Source of the DNA: Saitoella complicata NRRL Y-17804
Taxonomy: Eukaryota > Ascomycota > Saitoellomycetes > Saitoellales > Saitoellaceae
Reading direction: 5' to 3'
Assembly (NCBI RefSeq): GCF_001661265.1
Contig: NW_017566992.1
Span: 878,295-942,294 of the forward strand
DNA length: 64,000 nt
Shown here: positions 55,219 through 64,000 of the stretch, piece after piece
Numbering within the stretch: the first letter of the stretch is position 1
Layout of the letters: each line of letters opens with the position of its first letter
Notes under the pieces: model-generated
Database searches by the model: none
Told to the model about the DNA's origin: nothing
The model's input: the letters and a program-made list of their open reading frames with translations, nothing else
Translations under genes and position numbers: made by a program

Positions 55219-55596
55219 ATCGAAGCTTTACGGGTACGATAGGCTCCTTGGATATCGTTGTCGTTGCTCCTTTCTCTCCCGAAGTCCTTCCTGTCGTACT
55301 CCCAGGACTTCCGCGGCCGTATTCCGGATTGCGGGGACGCCCGTACATCGGGGACCGGGGCGCACAAACTCTGTAATGGAGCAAGAGAAACTGATAAAGA
55401 GAAAAGAATGAACTGTATCTTTTTACCTAGATACTTACCTGTTACTTACCCCATGAAAACCCCAGTTGAAGACGAAACCGCCTTCTCATTGCAATATAGT
55501 GAAAACTCCCCACACATGTCCGTGTCCATTGTCCTTTCCTTTGGTCCCATCCGGTGGCCACATATCATCAAGATATTGTAGGAGTTGCGCCATAAC

Positions 55597-56460
55597 TCAT
55601 TCGGCGTTCAACCACTCAACACCCTCCTTAGCCTTCTCAACAACGTCTTCGACGCGACTTCCAGGAAGGAAGGGAACCAACCCTCTCCTCCTGCCATTCT
55701 TGTCAACCAATACGATGGCGTCCATACACCTCGTACCACAACCAGGATCCATAGCAGCCATGCTCAATGTCATCGTCCTCGTCGTGTCCGAAAGGATGGG
55801 AAGCGTAACGGCGTTGACCGGGAGCGTAGACAGATAGCGAAGGTGCATCCAGGGCGAGTCAGTTCCAACGGCGAAGACGCGGGCGTCGAGACGGCGGAAG
55901 GCAGTGTGAGCCTTCGACATGGCGAAAATGAGTTCAGGGCCGTCGAGGGCGGTGCTAGTAGCCCACCCACCGCTCCAGAAACACAAGACCAACACTGTGC
56001 ATCCAGTAGAAGCTGACAAGCTTTCGAGGAGCTCTGCGTGCGGGATGCGCTGCACTTTGCCTGTAGGGTACGCGACATCCATATCAGCGGCTTCGAGCAT
56101 CAAACCATGCTCCGGTGCTGTCAACCAAGATGGACGCGCGGCAGCGATATTCGTGAACTGCTGTGGTTGAAACCTGGATCTGGATGAAACTGGCTTGAGG
56201 ACCCTCTTGTTCGAGAAGCTGGTAGCGACGGGCGTCATGGGCTCTTCATCATCATAACCCGACTGTCGACGCTTCCGCGATGCCGAAGACGGCGAGGGCG
56301 TGTATGGAGCGTACCAAGTCGCGTTGTGTGTCTGAATGCTCGAAGGAGTGTGAAAGAACGCGTTTGTGGAGTTGTATGCTGGCGTCGTTGCCGATGCGCT
56401 CGGGAAGGCGTGAACGTACTGAGGCACGGGCGACGGCATGTCAAGCTCCATTTGCGACAT
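55597..56460 (-). CDS. peroxiredoxin/thioredoxin-like fold protein lacking the active cysteine
   Basis: Single exon, 287 aa from the ATG at 56460 (upstream frame opens only from a TTG). Residues 1-120 are low-complexity with a nuclear-signal-like RKRRQSGYDDEEP. The rest reads like an AhpC/TSA-type thioredoxin fold: a start strand TVLVLCFWSGGW, RRLDARVFAVGTDSPW, then LPILSDTTRTMTLSMAAMDP and a closing strand DAIVLVDKNGRRRGLVPFLP with a helix EDVVEKAKEGVEWL. At the position after the first strand, where a peroxiredoxin has its peroxidatic Cys or thioredoxin its CxxC, there is GGWATST without cysteine, so peroxidase activity is unlikely. Function unknown. Divergent from the dynactin gene (343 bp). 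Confidence 0.6.
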   Translation of the reverse strand: MSQMELDMPSPVPQYVHAFPSASATTPAYNSTNAFFHTPSSIQTHNATWYAPYTPSPSSASRKRRQSGYDDEEPMTPVATSFSNKRVLKPVSSRSRFQPQQFTNIAAARPSWLTAPEHGLMLEAADMDVAYPTGKVQRIPHAELLESLSASTGCTVLVLCFWSGGWATSTALDGPELIFAMSKAHTAFRRLDARVFAVGTDSPWMHLRYLSTLPVNAVTLPILSDTTRTMTLSMAAMDPGCGTRCMDAIVLVDKNGRRRGLVPFLPGSRVEDVVEKAKEGVEWLNAE

Positions 56461-56803
56461 CTTTGAGAGCAATATCGAGTTGTATACAGGAATGTATGCT
56501 TTGCTCGAAGCGAGTGCAAATAGCAAGAATGGAGATGGGTGGGGAGTCGAAGGGAGCGCGGGTCCAAATTCAGGGAAGCAGCGGGGAGGACGACGCGCCT
56601 AAATTGCATTGCCTGTCAAAATGGGAAGGGACCCAACCGCGTCAAGTTGGGCAGACGGGAGTGTGGAAACATTGGGGAAACAGGTTTAAACTTTTGCATT
56701 ATAGATTCGCGTGTTCTGGTCGTCATCTGGTCATCCACGCCTTATCGATAGCGTGGGCTCCCGGACGACAACGACGACATAGACCCCCCCGACATCGCCA
56801 GCA
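56461..56803. other. divergent intergenic region, peroxiredoxin-like / dynactin p150
   Basis: 343 bp between two divergent starts. Only overlapping out-of-frame open stretches; no element I can support. Confidence 0.35.
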
Positions 56804-59800
56804 ATGGCCGATAGGCCTTCTTCTCCGACAAAGTTCCTTCCTGGAGCGAGGGTTCATTACGCTGGCGGGAAGAAAGGCCCCTGCGATGGCACTGTCCGCT
56901 TCAATGGCACCGCTTCTTTCGCAACCGGTCGTTTCATCGGCGTCGAACTGGACCAACCAGTGGGATTGAACGACGGCTCAAAAGATGGCGTAACGTACTT
57001 CACCTGTAAAGAAGGACATGGTGTATTTGTGCGTGCAAATGCATTGACCTCCTTGAAGGACGAGGATGCGAAGAGCGATGCAGGGAGTGCTGCCAGCACA
57101 GAAAGGTTGAGCAGTAGGGCGTCACCGGTCCCACCACCTAGCAGAGACTCGTCTATATCGCGACGCCAGTCCTCTATTGCCAGTCAATCGGACTCTCGAG
57201 CAACGTCGCCATTCAAGATACCGGCTCTTCCGCTGCCACGGACTGGTACTGGTCCGCGATTGTCCATGAACACAAACACAGCTCTGCCGCCTATATCAGC
57301 TGTCCGCAGGACGAGCGGTACGACGCCTACGACAGTCGCAGGGCGAAGATTGTCACGGACGCCATCCCAGACCAGCGATACTATACCAACCGCAGATAAA
57401 CCTGTGTCAAGTCGTACACCCTCTGCCACTGCACTGCGGCCGCCGTCAACAGTCCGCAGGCTCACCCCAGTAGGACCAGCGTTAGACGACAAACGTGATA
57501 CTACACCTGTGGTGCGGCCCCCGAGTTCGACAGGTACGTCTGCCGCCCGCCGTCTAGAGTCGAACGTATCTTCAACCTCTACAGCAAGTTCGAAAGACTT
57601 TGACGACCTTCGTGCCAAATATGTGAAACTTGCCAAGGAAAAAATGAAGTTGGAGGGTCAATTACCGAGCTTATCGGAGGAGATTGCTTCACTGCGGAAA
57701 CGGAACAGCGCCCTCGAGCGCACCTTGAAGACGTTGGAAGATGAAAAGATCACCATGGAGGCTCGAGATGTGGATCATGACGAAATCGTGGAAATGGCTA
57801 CGTTGGACAAGGAGATGGCAGAGGAGAAATGCGAGGTCCTTACAAGCGAATTGGAAATCCTGAAAGAGAAGCTTGAGGAGCTACAGCTTGAGGTCGAAGT
57901 ATTGCGGGAAGAAAACGGTGGAATGGGACGAGGTACCACCGAGGAGGAAAAGGGAAGCTCTGGGTGGATTCAGATGGAGAAGCAAAATGAGCGTCTGAAG
58001 GAGGCACTTGTAAGGCTGCGGGACATTTCGGCTGAGACTGAAGCGGAGCTGAAAGCACAGTTGAAGAGTGCCGAGAAAGAACTGCAGCAAGCACAGCAAG
58101 TAAAGCCGCTGTACAATATCACCAAAGAGCGCCTAGAGCAGAGTGAATCAATTGTCGATGAGCTTCGGCAACAACTTGATGCTGCCATGGGCGCGGAAGA
58201 AATGCTGGAGGATCTCACAGAGAAGAACCTCACGATGTCGGAACAGCTTGCGCAAATGCAATCCACAATTGAGGATCTTGAAGCGCTTAAGGAGTTGGCT
58301 GACCAGCTCGAGGAAGATCACATCGAAACAGAGAAGCAGATGCAGCAGGAAATCGATTACAAAGACATGTTGGTCCGTGATCAGACGAAGCGTATTCACG
58401 CAATGGAGGAAACTACCTTCGACTATGAGAGCACGATCATGCGGTTCAGAGATCTTGTGGGCGTGATGCAGGCAGACATTGATTCGTTGAGACGGGCAAG
58501 GGAGATGAGTGACACTGAGACTGATCAACTCAACGCAAGAACCCGAACAATCGAGGATCTGAATCTCAAACTCCAGGCGGTTTCGACGGGTTCTCAAGCG
58601 AAGACTATCGACCTTGAATTGGGTAAGCTGCAAGCCCTTGAAGCAGGCGAACAACTGGCAATCGTGCAACTGTACCTTCCCGACAGCTTCGCCGAGCATC
58701 GTGATGCCATGGATGTCTTGATGAAATTCAAGCGCATAGCATTCAAAGCCAATCTCTTGCACCAGTTGCTTCAGAAAAGACCAGTGCAGACAACATTGCG
58801 CAGCGAGGACGACGTTGCCGCTTTCACCGAGGTTTTGGAACACCTGGTCTCCATCAACGGGTTGAGCACGCAGTTCATGGCCTACCTGGATAAGTGCGAT
58901 GTGGAACAGTTCCTCTCTTTTGGCGCTGTCCTTTTCGAGCTGGAGCCCGTTGAGAAGACGCTCGATAGATGGATCCTAGCAATGAGGCAGGACGAGGTGC
59001 GTGAAAGGCCATTGTCTGAAGAGCTGCGTGGGAACGTCGCTCTGCTTTCACATCTGAGTGAAGTCCGGCTTGGCAGCACCTCCAACGCCTCTCCAGAAAG
59101 ATATCTTTCCCTGGCTGGGTCTATCGAGCAGTTTGTATCAAACGTGGAGGTGATTATATCGCCTGTCAGGCAGTTCGTCAACGAACGTATCACGCCTTCT
59201 GACGAGACTCACGTGGACGGTTCCGATACCCTGAAGAAGCTCGAAAAGGTCATCGGTCAAGCGAGGAACGCTAAAGTCGTCATCGGCAGGGTTTCGAGTA
59301 TTCTAAATGGCCTCAAGTCCAATGGAAGTACGCCTGACACAAATGCTCTCGCCACTCTTGAAGAGGTTGCTAGCTTGTGCCGGAACGCCTTAAACCTCTG
59401 CCGCGACGTTACTAAGCAATTACGCATAGCCGCTGATGATGCTCAAGAAAAGGGCATACCACTAACTACCGATGCAGTCTCGCCTGCGCTTGGTGGTTTG
59501 GACCAGGCTCGGAGTGTTTTAGGGGAGGTGACATCTGCTCTTGAACAACTAGATGTAAGACCCAGTCATGCGCAGCAGGCAGCGAAGGTTGACAAACGAG
59601 CTCATCCATGGGTTCTACATGCCAGGTCACTCAAGAACGAAGCCGCAAGTGCCACGGCTGCAGAGGAAGCCATCACGCGTGCGGAGGCCAAGCTTATCAA
59701 CACAGTTACACTGTTGAAGGTTAAGGATAAGGATCTAGAGGAAGCACATCTCAAGATCGAGTTGCTGGAAGCCCGCATGAAGGATGTCAAGAAACAAAGT

Positions 59801-60457
59801 GACGAGATTGCGACGTTGAAAACCCAGGGTGAGGCGGCTGCGTTACGGGAACGCGAGCTCACCGTCATTGTGGAAGATTTAACTAAGGACGTCGAAAGGT
59901 TGGAGAGGGACCTTGATCTCATGAGAAAGGCCGTGGAGGATGTGGGGCCAAGAAGGGGCACAGTTACTACGGTTTCCTCCGCTGAAGCCGACAAGCAGGT
60001 CAAGCGCCTACATGCGCTTGAGGAAGAAGTGAAGACGCTGCAATCCATCGTTGCTCGTTTCCGTGCGGAGTCTCACAAAGCTATGACTAGTGATGCTCTC
60101 TTAACCAAATCATGGCTGGAAGAGCCGCTCATGGTAAAACCTATCAGCCGCGATCCTCCTGAAGCAACAATGATCCGGGATGCACGTGCTTTGCTCTGTA
60201 CACTGCGTGAGTTCACTTCCGAGGCGAAAGTGGTTGATCTTTCCACGTCCTCCGTATTTGATGGGAGTCATGGGAGGAAGTGGGTTCCAGTCAAGAAGAC
60301 GGCGCGATGGCAAGTCCTCAAGGATGCCGAGGAGTGGAGCAAAATTACCGTAAGAAAGGAGAATATGTTAAAGACGCTGAGGATGGGAAGCAGGAAGAAG
60401 GAAGCGTCTGATACAGCGAACAGGAAGCTGCTACCTGCAGTAAAGGTTGCGGGATGA
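56804..60457 (+). CDS. NIP100: dynactin p150Glued subunit (CAP-Gly, coiled coil)
   Basis: Single exon, 1217 aa. Large subunit of dynactin, which links dynein to cargo and microtubules; the filamentous counterparts are Neurospora ro-3 and Aspergillus NudM. The N-terminal CAP-Gly domain is at about 12-80 (GARVHYAGGKKGPCDGTVRF, SFATGRFIGVELDQP, GVTYFTCKEGHGVFVRAN); its groove motif reads GLNDG instead of the usual GKNDG. A Ser/Thr/Arg-rich basic region (about 90-260) follows, then the first coiled coil (about 265-600), the p150 dynactin domain (about 600-960, with LYLPDSFAEHRDAMDVLMKF), and a second coiled coil to about 1100. The C terminus contains KTARWQVLKDAEEWSKIT. Length and order match p150Glued rather than CLIP-170, which would have two CAP-Gly domains and zinc knuckles. 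Confidence 0.93.
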   Translation: MADRPSSPTKFLPGARVHYAGGKKGPCDGTVRFNGTASFATGRFIGVELDQPVGLNDGSKDGVTYFTCKEGHGVFVRANALTSLKDEDAKSDAGSAASTERLSSRASPVPPPSRDSSISRRQSSIASQSDSRATSPFKIPALPLPRTGTGPRLSMNTNTALPPISAVRRTSGTTPTTVAGRRLSRTPSQTSDTIPTADKPVSSRTPSATALRPPSTVRRLTPVGPALDDKRDTTPVVRPPSSTGTSAARRLESNVSSTSTASSKDFDDLRAKYVKLAKEKMKLEGQLPSLSEEIASLRKRNSALERTLKTLEDEKITMEARDVDHDEIVEMATLDKEMAEEKCEVLTSELEILKEKLEELQLEVEVLREENGGMGRGTTEEEKGSSGWIQMEKQNERLKEALVRLRDISAETEAELKAQLKSAEKELQQAQQVKPLYNITKERLEQSESIVDELRQQLDAAMGAEEMLEDLTEKNLTMSEQLAQMQSTIEDLEALKELADQLEEDHIETEKQMQQEIDYKDMLVRDQTKRIHAMEETTFDYESTIMRFRDLVGVMQADIDSLRRAREMSDTETDQLNARTRTIEDLNLKLQAVSTGSQAKTIDLELGKLQALEAGEQLAIVQLYLPDSFAEHRDAMDVLMKFKRIAFKANLLHQLLQKRPVQTTLRSEDDVAAFTEVLEHLVSINGLSTQFMAYLDKCDVEQFLSFGAVLFELEPVEKTLDRWILAMRQDEVRERPLSEELRGNVALLSHLSEVRLGSTSNASPERYLSLAGSIEQFVSNVEVIISPVRQFVNERITPSDETHVDGSDTLKKLEKVIGQARNAKVVIGRVSSILNGLKSNGSTPDTNALATLEEVASLCRNALNLCRDVTKQLRIAADDAQEKGIPLTTDAVSPALGGLDQARSVLGEVTSALEQLDVRPSHAQQAAKVDKRAHPWVLHARSLKNEAASATAAEEAITRAEAKLINTVTLLKVKDKDLEEAHLKIELLEARMKDVKKQSDEIATLKTQGEAAALRERELTVIVEDLTKDVERLERDLDLMRKAVEDVGPRRGTVTTVSSAEADKQVKRLHALEEEVKTLQSIVARFRAESHKAMTSDALLTKSWLEEPLMVKPISRDPPEATMIRDARALLCTLREFTSEAKVVDLSTSSVFDGSHGRKWVPVKKTARWQVLKDAEEWSKITVRKENMLKTLRMGSRKKEASDTANRKLLPAVKVAG

Positions 60458-60719
60458 CAACATTTTTGTCTCTTGATTGACGAGGAGTTTTGCTTGGCTT
60501 TATTTTCGGTTAGCTCAGGCGTTACATTCTATTTCTAATCTGGTCAATTCCTTGCTCATGGACAGCAGTCAGCTACAGTGCCGGACTTCTTTCGCAGAAT
60601 CCGCAGCTGGTCTGGTTTCGGTTTTCCTCTGCCTTTAATTTTGAGATTCCGACGGTTGTGCACGTCACCAGACGATTTCCCTCATCTGTGTGGTTATGCC
60701 TTGACTATTGCCAAGTTGA

Positions 60720-61610
60720 TTACAACGCCCCATCCTTTGGTTCATCAACCTTTTGCTTTTGAATGCTTGGTCCACGATAGCCACGAGATGCTGGATTCTT
60801 CTGCTCATCGACCTTCTGCTGATCAACCTTCCGCTCATCGGCCTTTGGTTCACGGTATTCACGAGATGCTGGATTTCTCTGCCCATGAATCGGTGGTTCA
60901 CGGTATTCACGAAATGCTGGTTTTCTCTGCCCATGAACCGTTGGGCCACGATGCCCACGAGATGCTGTGTTCTTCAGTGTTTCCAAGATATGGCACAGTG
61001 TTTCGTGGATCTCTTTTTCAAGGTGGGGGACATCGAAGTTTTTACCTCCAAGTACAGGACCTCCTGCAGTCACTTGGATCATAATATCCCGATCTGCTGC
61101 TTGAAGTAACTCGTGCGTAGGACTCTTAGGGTCCGTGATACTCTTGAACACAGCAGCACGCATTCGTTTCCTTGCAATGGTTCGGTAAACCGCTTTTGCA
61201 CCTGCCTGTTTCTTGCTTGTCAAGATGCACACTCGCGGTAACTTCTGGACAGGCTCTGTCGAAGGTATCCCCACACCGTACCGTTTGGCCAGTTCACCGC
61301 GGAATTGCATTCCCTTCCACTTTTCTGGCAAAGCCGGCTGAGGCATCGGCATATCCGGAACTCGAGGACCTACTCGGATGTTGTAGAGTTCCTTGTAAAC
61401 GACTCGCCATCTCGAACCCATAACAGAACGGATCTGCCTGAGGTTCAGGCCCTTCAAACATGACGGGTGGTTTGGAGTGGTTGTCGTTGACCGGTGTATC
61501 AGGTCAACTGTTTTTGCTAGGTCCGTTTCATGTTGAGCAGTGTGACTGATTGAACGACTCAGCAGACGAGATGAACGCAAAACGTTGCCGTTGAATTCCT
61601 TGACAAGCAT
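60720..61610 (-). CDS. putative mitochondrial RnpA-like (bacterial RNase P protein-like) protein with repeat tail
   Basis: Single exon, 296 aa from the ATG at 61610; the frame opens upstream only from a GTG. The N terminus is rich in Arg, Ser and Leu with few acids (RSSRLLSRSISHTAQ), like a mitochondrial presequence. The middle (about 125-200) reads RVCILTSKKQAGAKAVYRTI, ARKRMRAAVF, DIMIQVTAGG and a helix DVPHLEKEIHETLCHILE. This repeats the order of bacterial RnpA: strand, SKK-G-KAV, R--AR-R-R basic helix, strand, C-terminal helix after an IARPG-like turn. The RNase P protein helps the catalytic RNA cut 5' leaders from pre-tRNA; in yeast mitochondria this partner is the unrelated Rpm2. The C-terminal 90 residues are Lys/Arg/Glu-rich repeats (REYREP, HGQRNPAS). 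The link to RnpA is my reading of motifs; other basic mitochondrial RNA-binding proteins are possible. Tandem with SEC17. Confidence 0.5.
   Translation of the reverse strand: MLVKEFNGNVLRSSRLLSRSISHTAQHETDLAKTVDLIHRSTTTTPNHPSCLKGLNLRQIRSVMGSRWRVVYKELYNIRVGPRVPDMPMPQPALPEKWKGMQFRGELAKRYGVGIPSTEPVQKLPRVCILTSKKQAGAKAVYRTIARKRMRAAVFKSITDPKSPTHELLQAADRDIMIQVTAGGPVLGGKNFDVPHLEKEIHETLCHILETLKNTASRGHRGPTVHGQRKPAFREYREPPIHGQRNPASREYREPKADERKVDQQKVDEQKNPASRGYRGPSIQKQKVDEPKDGAL
60769..60967 (-). repeat. 48-bp tandem repeats in the tail of the RnpA-like gene
   Basis: On plus, a 48-bp unit starts at 60847, 60895 and 60943 (GGTTCACGGTATTCACGA..., last copy diverged and partial), and a related copy starts at 60769, separated by shorter CTTCTGCTGATCAAC-like pieces. 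The units are in frame and code for HGQR(K/N)PA(F/S)REYREP type repeats. Confidence 0.85.
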
Positions 61611-61835
61611 TCTTGATGTTTGCTCTTGGTGAAAGCTGCATGCGGTCACGGCGACACACGCATGCCGCCGATTGATATCGATGTCGATACCTTAGCTACC
61701 TAGTCAGCCGGGTTGTGAAGTTGTGCACAAAAAGACAATATAGCATTCATTATAAGGTAGGACTCATGACCCGAATAGAGTCCATCCCCGTCTCATAAAA
61801 CCACCCTTCCTATTCTACTCGTACCAGCGCTCCTC

Positions 61836-62969
61836 CTATGTCAAATCAGGCTCATCTTCAATGCCATTCTTAATCTTCAGCAACAGCGTCGTCTTCCACT
61901 TATCCAACTTACTCAACTGATCGTAACCGAACACCTTCTCCGTGAAGAGCTCCTGGTCAGCGGACTCGATCGCTGTGACAATATCCTACGGTCATATCTC
62001 AGTATGGGCGGTACCAGTTCATGTGAATTGACTGACCTGGAGAAGCTCGAATTCTCGCGTGGACATGAAGCCAGGATCGAGATTGAGATAGGTGTCGAAA
62101 GCTCGCTTTGTTGCGACGAGATCCTGTGGTTCATAAGTCAGCCCTGCTCATACCCTACAAAGTTGATCCAACACACCCCAGAAGCGATATGACACAATCC
62201 AGCCTTAAAGAAGTACTCCTTTACGCTATACCTGGTCAAGTTATTCGAAACACTCGACCTCGCCACATCCTCGAATCTCGCAATCGCACGAGCATAATCT
62301 TCCTGCAGCGCCGCCAACTCACCAACCTTGAGCCACGCCTTATTCGCGAGTGCTTCGGCCTGATCACCGGAAAACCATTCACCCGCGACATCATATGCTT
62401 CGAGCGCCTTAGGAATATCACTGAGCTCCAGCTCGTAGAGACCTGCGAGATCAGATTTGTTGGTTGCGGCTCTGCGGAAGTTTCCTTTGGCGGTGTACAT
62501 TTGGATGGCGCTTTCCATCACGCGGGCAGCGTCTACACTATTGATCAGCGTTGCCAAGCAAGATCAAGTTTCGCCAACACACCTTCGGGATCTGTCTTCC
62601 TGTAGACTTTGTATGCCTCTACTAAAGTGTTGGGCGCATCATCCTTTTCATCCGTCTTCAACTGCATCGCCGCGGCTTTCTCGAACGATTGCCCAGCTTC
62701 CTTGCCTACAACCACGGGTCAGCATCACCCGCACCAACAATGCTTCAGTTTCGTACTCATTCTCTGAAGCTTGAAAGCATTTGCTGCTTGAATGTAGAGC
62801 TCCGCGGCATCCTCGTAGTTCGTCGTGCCTCCGCCGAAAAAACGGCTGAATCCACCACCACCGCCGGAGGCGGCTTTCTTGTCTGCCTGAAGGTTCTGTA
62901 AGCCAAGCACGCAGCTCTCAGCATTTGGGAGCGACCTACCTTTTGAAGAAGAGCCTGAGCATCGGCCAT
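61836..62969 (-). CDS. SEC17: alpha-SNAP (Sec17), SNARE disassembly adaptor
   Basis: Six exons: 62969-62940, 62895-62757, 62705-62583, 62532-62177, 62123-62037, 61985-61836; 294 aa, the family length. It couples the ATPase NSF/Sec18 to cis-SNARE complexes so that they are taken apart after membrane fusion. The joined protein runs MADAQALLQK/NLQADKK, a Gly-rich loop GGGGGFSRFFGG (membrane-attachment loop), NYEDAAELYIQAANAFKLQR, KEAGQSFEKAAAMQLKTDEK, YRKTDPE/DAARVMESAIQMY, TAKGNFRRAA, YFFKAGLCHIASG/DLVA, and a C terminus with the Sec18-stimulating end LDKWKTTLLLKIKNGIEDEP. Every phase agrees. The first exon codes for only ten residues. TPR-like helical pairs form the body. Confidence 0.95.
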
Positions 62970-63160
62970 CGTTTGGTGGTTTGTTGTTGCAAATGCTTAT
63001 CGGCACTGACGTCGTCTTACCGGTATGTGCGGTGCTGTGGGTCAGTGCAGGGATCGCGGCCGGGGTTACTGCTGTGTGCAAAATTCTTGACGCGCATCAT
63101 TTTACCGCATATTCGTGCAGGACACGACCAATCCACCAAACACGCCGCCAAACCTTGAAA

Positions 63161-64000
63161 ATGCCTCCAAGGAAGCTGAAAGGAGCTGCTAAGGCTTCGT
63201 ATAAGCGCAGGGCATCGTCTCGTACCCCCAAACCGCCCTCCCGTCTCCTCGAAGATGCAGCCTCACCACCACCTACAAATACAGTCCGGAGGGAAAAATG
63301 GCCTAAGACAGTCATCGAACTCGAAGACGAAGACGCACCGGTTGATACTATCAGCAGATTCGACGACTTCCAGGTCTTCGTTCTCGTCTCTAGGCAAAAG
63401 AACCACAGGTATCCTCAAGCACACTGGACGGTCAATCCATTCAAGTCTTGGGCCGACCAAGAGCAGCTTTTGATCGATGTCGCCCTCGAGGAGCTCCGTC
63501 ATGATCATATGGTCGTCGAAGGCGTCAACAAATCCTCCCTGAAGCCCAATATCAGCTGGAAAGTCTGCCGTGGAAGGAGCCGGGATGCACCATGGTGCAG
63601 ACTACGAACGGAGGACGACTGGGAAGGCTTCATTGATGCCGTCCACACTGAGCGCAACACACCCAAGGTCGAATGGTCAGCTTTTATCCTAATCGAAACA
63701 CACTACGACCCTACAAGGGCTGCTTCTCAATTCGAGTTCGACCAGCAAACCCCGTTGCACCCCTCTCAGACTCAGTCCAGGGCCCGAAAGCCTCTCATCC
63801 CTCGACCTAGGCACAGTGCTACCAACACTGCTCTCCAGGGCATTTCGAATGAACTTGCGAATGATCCTCAACGCTACAAAAGGATCCTTGCTGTTCAGAC
63901 CCTACAGGCTAAGCACAAATGCGCCAAGCACCACCAGCAGTACTGCTATGTTCATCCTTTTCTGGCTATCATCGATACATATCCAATGATCTCCTCAATC
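63161..64000 (+). CDS. unknown protein, partial at the right edge
   Basis: The frame from the ATG at 63161 (context GAAAATGCC) stays open to the end of the window, 280 codons without a stop, so the 3' end lies outside. I do not recognise it. The N terminus is basic (PPRKLKGAAKASYKRRASSR), possibly nuclear. Visible segments: KTVIELEDEDAPVDTISRFD, DFQVFVLVSRQKNHRYPQAH, DVALEELRHDHMVVEG, EDDWEGFIDAVHTERN, then a Gln/Pro/Arg-rich part and NDPQRYKRILAVQTLQAKHK followed by C-AKHHQQYCYVH, a Cys/His-rich patch that could bind metal. It is divergent from SEC17 with 191 bp between starts. Confidence 0.7.
   Translation, partial: MPPRKLKGAAKASYKRRASSRTPKPPSRLLEDAASPPPTNTVRREKWPKTVIELEDEDAPVDTISRFDDFQVFVLVSRQKNHRYPQAHWTVNPFKSWADQEQLLIDVALEELRHDHMVVEGVNKSSLKPNISWKVCRGRSRDAPWCRLRTEDDWEGFIDAVHTERNTPKVEWSAFILIETHYDPTRAASQFEFDQQTPLHPSQTQSRARKPLIPRPRHSATNTALQGISNELANDPQRYKRILAVQTLQAKHKCAKHHQQYCYVHPFLAIIDTYPMISSI

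Noticed and set aside
55219-55384. Additional 5' exon for the Pex14/17-like gene (MYGRPRNPEYGRGS...)
   Set aside because: The frame meets a stop and no good splice pair joins it to the peroxin; the ATG at 55218 is adequate.

Overview
The window is nuclear DNA from a fungus, most likely a filamentous ascomycete (Pezizomycotina). The evidence is: many 50-60 nt spliceosomal introns with GTNNGT donors and CTRAY-like branch points; fungal-only proteins (Aur1 inositol phosphorylceramide synthase, a WSC-domain wall sensor, Cnl2/Nkp2, Vid27, Rrg9, a GT69 mannosyltransferase, a Pex14/17-type peroxin, a PtaB-like LIM-binding protein); and dense, strand-mixed gene order without operons. The phylum is inferred from gene content, not proven.

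Layout. 1-1.1 kb is the upstream region of xanthine dehydrogenase (1.1-5.3 kb, +). 5.5-14.6 kb is a minus-strand block: PtaB-like LIM-binding co-regulator with a long polyglutamine tract, hybrid histidine kinase, Xaa-Pro aminopeptidase, WSC sensor. SMC4 and TRM10 follow on plus (15.4-21.2 kb). 21.2-27.3 kb is an AT-rich gene desert full of decayed short repeats. Then come a GT69 mannosyltransferase (+), AFG2 AAA ATPase and a Sec14-like protein (-), a Rog1-type serine esterase (+), RKI1 (-), prefoldin 3 (+), a prolyl iminopeptidase-like hydrolase and AUR1 (-), a Swi5/Ace2-like zinc-finger factor and an FBXO21-like F-box protein (+), an unknown gene and VID27 (-), RRG9 (+), a three-exon Cnl2/Nkp2 kinetochore gene (-), EAF3 (+), a Pex14/17-like peroxin and a cysteine-poor peroxiredoxin-like protein (-), dynactin p150 (+), a possible mitochondrial RnpA-like protein and SEC17 (-), and a gene of unknown function that runs off the right edge (+).

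Most genes are unrelated housekeeping functions: chromosome structure (SMC4, Cnl2, EAF3), membrane traffic and lipids (SEC17, AUR1, Sec14-like, Rog1-like), ribosome and tRNA biology (AFG2, TRM10), mitochondria (RRG9, RnpA-like), signalling (histidine kinase, WSC sensor). No biosynthetic cluster, transposon ORF, CRISPR array, rRNA or convincing tRNA gene was seen. Exon borders were worked out by hand from splice consensus, reading frame and family similarity. Several frequently used open-frame starts turned out to be GTG or TTG, so starts were moved to the first good ATG.

The two signals most worth following are the RnpA-like protein with a mitochondrial-type N terminus and repeat tail (60.7-61.6 kb), and the decayed ~22-25 bp repeat family that fills the 6-kb desert.
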